Origin: Patiria miniata
Taxonomy: Eukaryota > Echinodermata > Asteroidea > Valvatida > Asterinidae
Direction: 5' to 3'
DNA length: 64,000 nt
Assembly: GCF_015706575.1 (NCBI RefSeq)
Contig: NW_024037047.1
Location: 7,134,632 to 7,198,631 of the forward strand
Part shown: one piece after another, positions 60,401 to 64,000 of the stretch
Layout of the letters: each line of letters starts with the position of its first letter
Position numbering within the stretch: position 1 is the first letter of the stretch
Notes under the pieces: model-generated
Seen by the model: the letters and a program-made list of their open reading frames with translations, nothing else
Told to the model about the DNA's origin: nothing
Databases searched by the model: none
Program-made: the position numbers and the translations under genes

Positions 60401-63400
60401 GGAATTCTACCGCAGCTCGTCTGAAGAAACCAACGTACGAATCACCGACAAAAGCACACTACTGCTGGACTCTGGCGGCCAGTATTTGTAAGTTTGTGAG
60501 GCGTCAAACCCAATTAATGCCATAATCATGAATGTGTAAAGATCAATTTTCCGTCCACCTAAACTATGTCATATATACTTTTACTCAAACAACGTCCAGC
60601 ATTTTTAAATTGAAAATTGATCAAAAGGTAGCATGCACGTGTTGTTTGAATTTCCACATCACCAACGTTCCACTTGCAATGAAACGTAGCCATAATTTGT
60701 TGTGTGAAATAAATAATTGATTACAAAATGTATCGTTGTAGGCGCCTAACTTTCCCCATTTTATTTCTCCACAAGTTGAAAGTTCAGAGCTCCACGAATC
60801 TAAATATACTAAGTTGAAGTATATAGAAACCCGTCTCCTAAACCAGCCATGTTTTTTTTCAACACACGACCGAAATCATTACAAAAACAATATGTGAGAT
60901 GTTCAATATATAAACGTGTCCAACGTGACTCCACGTGCGTGTCCTTTGCTTTACATTTACAGATCTGGTACAACCGATATAACTCGTACATTCCACTTCG
61001 GAGACCCTAAGACCAAAACAAAGGTAAATGCCTATTAAATAGAATAAAACTATCAACATTTTGTAGACGTTTATATCATGAAAAGATCTCGTATTGAAAA
61101 ATCTTGTGTATTGTCAAAATGACCTCATTATAATACGTAAAGGGCCTACCCAATATACGTGTTTCGGCAACAGACCTAAAATGCTATTTTCCCCACCAAA
61201 ATAATTGATCATTGCAAATGTGCAAAACCACTAAATAAAGAAAATAAAAATATCTGAAAATAACACATTTTGATAGAACATCTCCCACTCTGTCTTCAAA
61301 TATTTGTTAATTTTCTCCAAGGTACAATCCTTTTTGTTGTATCTGCTGTATATAAAGATGTTGTGGTTAGCCTACTTTTGAAATACGTGTATATTTTGGT
61401 AAATGCAAACCGAAATTCTTAATGTTTGTTATTTTGTACATAACAGGAAGCCTACACACGTGTCCTGATGGGACACATCGATCTAGTGACAAGCCACTTC
61501 CGCACAAATGTTTACGGTAAATATACAGTTATTTGTTTCAATTTGTAATACCATTAAGAAGCGTTATGTAATTATTCCCCAGTATGATAAAATAAATTTG
61601 CATTATTTGTCCTAATGCCGGGTGTCGAAAAGCATACTTGTACATACTCTGTTGAAACTTGGGCAACAAGTTTTATAATAAATTGAACATGATCACGGCT
61701 TGTATTATGAAGCCGCATCCAGCACGAAGAATGTAGCAAACAACTTTTCGACAAAATTTAGATAATACTGGAGAATGACTACGTAATGTACTAATTAAAC
61801 CACTACCTAAATTTGTCTCTCAATTTTTCACCATCTAATTTAGTGACTGTTTTTGCTTCTTCTAAAGGTCGTTCTCTTGATGCGATCGCTCGAAATCCAC
61901 TGTGGAGTAATGGGCTGGACTACCGCCATGGAACAGGTCATGGCATCGGCAGTTTTCTGAATGTGCATGAAGGTACAAAAACAATATCATGCTACGACAA
62001 ACTCCGGAGGGGGGGGGGGGCTTACATACCCTTCGCCGGCCGAGCCGCTAGTTGATTTATTATTCACAATTAAGTCATGTTCATGATTCTTGTAAAATTC
62101 TGGCGATTTAGCTGACCTCAGAGACACATATACACAGTCGATGCAAATTACAAAATTTGGCATAAAAGTCGCATTATGAAGTCAGGAAAGTTGTGAGGCC
62201 TATTAGGGTCGTCATGCATACAGCTTGGTTACTCCTAAATGTCATCTCTTGGGGGCGCTTTATCCCCTTAATCAACTTCTTACAACTTCTTCAAAACTTC
62301 TTTGCTTTCCATCTTTGTCATTTACTTTTATGTTTTGTTTATCTTTTAAGTGACGTACTTTATTTGTGTTCATTATGAAGTTATGAAATAAAAACTAGAT
62401 TAAAATTGTGAACACAGACCTGGTCATGAAGGTGCTGTATCCACATGGCGCCCTATAGAATCTCATCAAATAAATCGGCATGGATAACCATGACAGATGC
62501 CCTAACTTCTAAAAACATTTTGGGTTTTTTTTACCCATAGGACCAGCGAGGATAAGCCTTGGCTACGTCTCGTCGGAGAAACCCATCGAAATTGGAATGT
62601 TCTTCTCCGATGGTAAATCCCTTACATTTTTTTTTTAATCGAACGTTAGGATTTGATTTTCATGTTATGATCAACCAAGAGAAAAAAATAAACTTCTGAC
62701 ATGTATGTGAAGGTTCTTTCTATGGCAAATAAATCAATGTGATTATTAGATACTAAATCAAACTTTATCATTATTTGATTACATGTGATTTCTCGTTTGA
62801 TTCCACCAGAGCCTGGCTACTATGAAGATTACGACTTCGGGATCCGTATAGAGAACGTCATGATGTCTGTGGCAGCCCAAACTGATGTAATTAAGAAAAA
62901 CTCTCCTAAAACTATAGTTCCTATGCAAACATACATTCTGTGCAAAGTTGTCTTTTCAGTCAAAATCAATCAAGGGACTGTTTTCAACAGTTACATGAAA
63001 GAGCTCCAAGCCTACATGAAGAAGGATTGACCGGTTGTAACTGTTTATGCAACTTGGTACACCTGTGTTTTGAACGTAGGTCATTAAGACAGCTGTGCGA
63101 ACCAGTTTATTTCCTGCTTTTGTCTGTTGACTGAATTTTAGTAGTCAGCCTGCTTGCTTGAAATATGATCTGACTGTTTGTGACTAGCCTGTGTAAAAGC
63201 CTTGGCATGGAAAGTGGATGGACTTTATGACTGTCTGTGACTGTTTAAACAGTAGGTGTAACATCTTCACAAATTTCCAGTACCAGTTTGCTGCTCTTCA
63301 GGGCCAACTGGTGTACTCTTTGTACCTATCTCACTAACTGACTCACCGACTGACTGTCACTCGTCAGCCGGGTAGTGCTGTCATATAGGATTACCCATAT

Positions 63401-63798
63401 TAATGGCCAATTAATGGGGCTAAATCCGGTCCATTGTGTAGAACAGATGGTTCATGGATAGACTTCCATGAATGGGAGTCTGTGGAATTTGTGATTCTGC
63501 TTGTCTTGTTTTGTTAACTTTGATTGTCAGGAAGTATAATTAGAGGTGGGTTTGGGAAATTACTTTGAAACTTATTGTACAAGTACCTCTGCTAAAGGCT
63601 CGTATATTTATACCAAAGGTTTCCCTTTTTCTGAAAAACTAATGATACAATTCCTTAGGTAATAATAACATTAAACAAAACTATATTTTGTCGTTGCAGT
63701 ACCAGTTTTACACCTACAAGTACATGACGTTTGAAATGATTTCACTGGTGCCCTTCGAGCCGAATCTCATCGACTTCAACCTCATGACGCCTAAACAG
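33436..63798 (+). CDS. Secreted/membrane Xaa-Pro aminopeptidase (M24B), XPNPEP2-like; 22 coding exons, 3' end outside window
   Basis: Exons: 33436-33484, 34653-34792, 37106-37216, 44237-44300, 50457-50564, 52832-52924, 53680-53847, 54636-54758, 55755-55836, 56097-56176, 56487-56611, 57758-57844, 58463-58528, 59027-59094, 59394-59471, 60416-60487, 60963-61023, 61447-61516, 61868-61972, 62541-62612, 62810-62886, 63700-63798. Every junction is GT-AG and phases agree throughout, giving 666 residues. It removes N-terminal residues followed by proline. Seen: a hydrophobic signal peptide (residues ~3-22), WTDSRYF in the N-terminal creatinase-like domains, WLFNMR, and the pita-bread catalytic domain. 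The five metal ligands are D499 (LLLDSGG), D510 (GTTDIT), H573 (HGTGHGIGS), E608 (DEPGYY) and E622 (RIENV). The signal peptide and WTDSRY...DCNW resemble XPNPEP2, a membrane-bound form, rather than cytosolic XPNPEP1. Any GPI signal would lie beyond the window. Introns 3 and 4 are 7.0 and 6.2 kb, swollen by repeats. Confidence 0.95.
33536..33790 (+). repeat. tRNA-derived SINE in intron 1
   Basis: An A-box-like GCCTGGTGGATAGGGT and a degenerate B box GGTTCCTATCC are followed by TTGTGTCCTTGGGCAAGTCA, a motif common in SINE bodies of aquatic animals. The 3' end is not sharply defined. Confidence 0.75.
34105..34606. mobile_element. 502-bp foldback MITE, CAGGGTG family, intron 1
   Basis: CAGGGTGAGTAAAAAACGAA at the left and its complement ending CTCACCCTG at the right, flanked by TA(TA). 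The arms extend over most of the element (AACCCAAATGTCGGGAC and its complement). Confidence 0.92.
35076..36219. mobile_element. 1.14-kb TA-flanked foldback, CAGGGTG family, intron 2
   Basis: Left end CAGGGTGGTTCAAAGTAAA; right end TTTTAAACCACCTTG, an imperfect inverted copy; TA on both sides. The interior carries three 250-bp direct repeats. Confidence 0.75.
35234..35980 (+). repeat. Three near-identical 250-bp direct repeats
   Basis: Units start at TATGTGGTT, 35234, 35484 and 35734. Only a handful of differences are visible among them, so the expansion is recent or homogenised. Confidence 0.95.
36461..36910. mobile_element. 450-bp palindromic MITE, intron 2
   Basis: CTCAACCAAAAAAGAAAG and its complement form the ends, next to C and G runs. 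Inside, a long near-perfect palindrome (about 36548-36832) has shared word CAGAAATTCCTTAGCAATCC and its complement. Open frames on both strands across it are mirror artefacts. Confidence 0.9.
37259..37930. mobile_element. ~670-bp foldback, CAGGGTG family, intron 3
   Basis: Left end CAGGGTGAGTCAAATAAAAA after TA. The right arm retains GGTGCTACAT, GTCATTATCATT and TTTTTGACTCAAAA as complements but has lost the terminal CAGGG word. Confidence 0.75.
38330..39285 (+). repeat. Irregular tandem array, ~210-290-bp units, intron 3
   Basis: GGGAAC(C/G)GTGGA-like words recur near 38413, 38708, 38930 and 39140, with GAGACGATA(A/G)CTCAAT between. First and last units also share AGAGGGCGCGCTACACAAACA. Confidence 0.8.
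39400..39447 (+). repeat. Long guanine tract (G-quadruplex-prone), intron 3
   Basis: Almost uninterrupted G over about 45 bp in the sense strand of the aminopeptidase pre-mRNA. An apparent poly-glycine frame here is not a gene. Confidence 0.9.
39440..41950 (+). repeat. ~215-bp tandem array interrupted by a solo LTR
   Basis: Markers GTTTGGACTGT(G/C)ACTGCAG and TATTGATGGAGAGAAAAA occur at 39481 on the left and near 41459, 41672 and 41890 on the right. The spacing of GACCAATCAT (41354, 41575, 41789) gives the 214-221-bp unit. Confidence 0.85.
39559..41311 (+). mobile_element. Solo LTR, 1753 bp
   Basis: Begins TGTTACG and ends CGCAACA (TG...CA with short inverted ends), flanked by a 4-bp duplication ATAT (39555-39558 and 41312-41315). 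A TATA box TATAAATA (40324-40331) and AATAAA (41194-41199, 41274-41279) lie in promoter/polyadenylation order on this strand. No internal retroviral-type coding region is adjacent, so it is a solo LTR. Confidence 0.85.
41940..43590 (+). repeat. ~213-bp tandem array, ~7.5 copies, intron 3
   Basis: ATA(A/G)CTC(T/G)A(G/T)AAATAC recurs at about 42101, 42325, 42533, 42747, 42956, 43173 and 43384. Each unit also carries a GATATAATAACACA word and an AACAACCCAGTGT word. Moderately diverged. Confidence 0.9.
43789..43967. mobile_element. pogo/Tigger-like MITE, 179 bp
   Basis: Ends CAATGAAATCTCGATAAGTC and, inverted, CAGTGAAATCTAAATAAGTC, flanked by TA. These ends resemble pogo-like elements; the assignment is by end sequence and TA target only. 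Confidence 0.75.
44237..44300 (+). CDS. Aminopeptidase exon 4: 64-bp exon between two repeat-filled introns
   Basis: It encodes 21 residues plus one base, including [17 protein letters not shown], the segment that in this family follows the IPSxDAH motif. Acceptor ACCAAACCAG, donor GCAG/GTAAGC; phases 0 and 1 fit exons 3 and 5 exactly. An antisense open frame overlaps it and is spurious. Confidence 0.9.
44447..44706. mobile_element. hAT-type MITE, 260 bp, 8-bp target duplication
   Basis: Ends CATGGGCGTCGCCAGG and CGCGACGCCCATG, with an exact duplication AATGGAGG (44439-44446 and 44707-44714). Rich in C and G runs. Confidence 0.9.
45048..50345 (+). repeat. Intronic satellite: 324-bp units, 16 full copies plus a degenerate tail
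   Basis: AGGAACATCAATCAATACT starts units at 45048, 45377, 45702, 46026, 46363, 46686, 47010, 47334, 47657, 47981, 48305, 48626, 48951, 49274, 49598 and 49923. Most spacings are 321-329 bp. Edge units are most diverged and central units most alike. It fills nearly all of aminopeptidase intron 4, ending about 110 bp before exon 5. Frames inside recur with the unit and are not genes. Confidence 0.97.
50579..51844. mobile_element. CAGGGTG-family foldback, intron 5, split by a TCCGAA element
   Basis: CAGGGTGGACCAAAATAAAC at the left and, inverted, CAGGGTGGGGAAAAAACC at the right, each next to TA. Long arms (GAGAATTGCGCCACTTTTCA and near-complement) meet around 50820. The right arm is cut at 51007 and resumes at 51801. 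Confidence 0.85.
51008..51800. mobile_element. ~790-bp nested element composed of inverted GTCCGAA minisatellite arrays
   Basis: Target duplication of 8-10 bp (CCAATTAGCA at 50998-51007 and 51801-51810). The left half repeats GGTTCGATAGTCCGAA at ~15-30-bp spacing; the right half repeats the complement TTCGGACTATCGAACC. The ends share CCCGAT(T/A)GTCCGAAGGT. No coding capacity. Confidence 0.85.
52240..52460. repeat. Dispersed repeat with GTCCACGATT words, copy 1
   Basis: GTCCACGATT appears several times. TTAGTACAAACAAA and GGGACAATAGG are shared, in order, with the copy at 56735-56905 in a later intron. Confidence 0.65.
53282..53571. mobile_element. 290-bp foldback MITE, intron 6
   Basis: Almost the whole element is an inverted repeat: CTACCCAAAATTGGGTT and its complement, and CTTGTGGTCATAC with GTATGACCACAAG, around a short centre. 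Confidence 0.9.
53965..54310. mobile_element. 346-bp foldback, CAGGGTG family, intron 7
   Basis: The right end is a good CTGACTCACCCTG; the left end is an altered CTATGGGTCAG. TA flanks both. The arms share GGACCCAAATTAAAGAAAAT and its complement. Confidence 0.85.
54973..55589. mobile_element. ~617-bp foldback with ACTCGAGTCG word arrays, intron 8
   Basis: Both ends (54995-55125 and 55437-55585) are runs of GAGTCGAGTCGAGTC, a self-complementary word, facing each other across ~300 bp of unrelated sequence. Confidence 0.75.
56735..56905. repeat. Dispersed repeat with GTCCACGATT words, copy 2
   Basis: Lies in aminopeptidase intron 11; partner of 52240-52460. Confidence 0.6.
57092..57450 (+). 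repeat. Two-copy direct repeat, intron 11
   Basis: The block ACCTTAGGGAGACACCGGACAT...TGTCACAACTCCTAT occurs at about 57120 and 57368, roughly 250 bp apart. Confidence 0.85.
58545..58866 (-). repeat. tRNA-derived SINE, intron 13
   Basis: Read on the minus strand, a tRNA-like head with A box TGGTCTAGCGGTAGAGCA and B box GGTTCGAGCCC is followed by a body with TTGGGTAAGGCGCTTTAA and an ACTTT-repeat tail at 58545-58575. A fourfold-plus AAAGT repeat is the tail seen from the plus strand. Confidence 0.88.
59626..60155. mobile_element. 530-bp foldback MITE, intron 15
   Basis: TTCCCGG...TTCCTGAAATGTTCATTCACTT at the left with its inverted copy at the right (AAGTGAATGAACATTTCAGG). The arms continue through CTGAAAATCGGTCATTCA and its complement. 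Confidence 0.88.
61868..61972 (+). CDS. Aminopeptidase exon 19: metal-ligand histidine
   Basis: Contains [20 protein letters not shown]; the histidine of GHGIG is the catalytic-site ligand and lies 63 residues after the second aspartate ligand, the spacing usual for the family. Confidence 0.95.
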
Positions 63799-64000
63799 GT
63801 AACAGTTAGTTTTGTTTACATTTACTTGCGATCTCCACATTTCCACAGGAGTATACCTATACGCCGTAGAAGTGTGACGCCATGCGGGGTCGTCTTAATT
63901 TGGGTCTACCCGATGTTCCCCATACCTATGTTCCCCAATACAGATGTTCGCCGAAATCCTTAGGATTAGGATTTGGGTAAGGCCAGGGTTCGGGTAAGGA
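63799..64000 (+). other. Start of aminopeptidase intron 22
   Basis: Follows donor CAG/GTAACA. Contains a degenerate GGATT(A/T)GG / GGGTAAGG simple repeat at the window edge. The last coding exon(s) are not in the window. Confidence 0.6.

Noticed and set aside
62887..63030. C-terminus of the aminopeptidase by read-through of exon 21 to the stop at 63028
   Set aside because: A phase-0 GTAATT donor at 62887 and a perfect acceptor at 63699 join to the conserved segment [20 protein letters not shown], which the read-through sequence lacks.

Overview
The window is nuclear DNA from an invertebrate animal. Genes are split by long GT-AG introns, intergenic space is wide, and tRNA-derived SINE-like copies, short non-coding DNA transposons, foldback elements and satellite arrays are abundant. 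The gene content (an animal UDP-galactopyranose mutase, an XPNPEP2-like aminopeptidase and a RecQ-like fragment) and repeat style suggest an invertebrate deuterostome such as an echinoderm, hemichordate or amphioxus. The species cannot be fixed from the sequence alone.

Two protein-coding genes are well supported, and they are divergently transcribed. (1) On the minus strand (18553 down to 1580) lies a two-exon gene for a predicted 758-residue type II membrane protein. A short exon 1 (18457-18553) encodes a signal anchor and has a TATA box 88 bp upstream of its ATG. After a 14.7-kb intron, exon 2 (1580-3759) encodes a complete eukaryotic-type UDP-galactopyranose mutase domain fused to a DUF3431 domain. 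This is the most interesting biology in the window: an anchored, possibly Golgi-lumenal enzyme that could make UDP-galactofuranose and perhaps use it. (2) On the plus strand (33436 to at least 63798) lie 22 coding exons of a secreted or membrane-bound Xaa-Pro aminopeptidase of the M24B family, closest to XPNPEP2. It has a signal peptide and all five metal ligands. Reading frame is continuous across every junction (666 residues visible). Only the last C-terminal part lies beyond the window.

Layout: 196-1580 is a 1.4-kb foldback element inserted in the stop codon of gene 1. 3760-18456 is the intron of gene 1; it holds an 8-bp-TSD hAT-type MITE (6374-11495) split by a 4.8-kb long-inverted-repeat element (6481-11280), which itself contains another hAT-type MITE (7755-8080). 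18660-33435 is intergenic, with several foldbacks, two tandem arrays, a tRNA-like SINE head, an orphan RecQ-like coding fragment (26572-26724) and a 226-bp near-perfect palindrome with 9-bp target duplication (29451-29676). From 33485 onward the aminopeptidase introns carry two SINEs, a family of TA-flanked foldbacks beginning CAGGGTG, a 1.75-kb solo LTR (39559-41311), several 210-250-bp tandem arrays, a pogo-like and a hAT-like MITE, and a 5.3-kb satellite of 324-bp units (45048-50345).

The two genes have no evident functional link. Several non-coding elements are unusual because they consist largely of one short word repeated in opposite orientations (TCCGAA, ACTCGAGTCG, CCGTGG/TTCGTAG, AAGTCGACTT).
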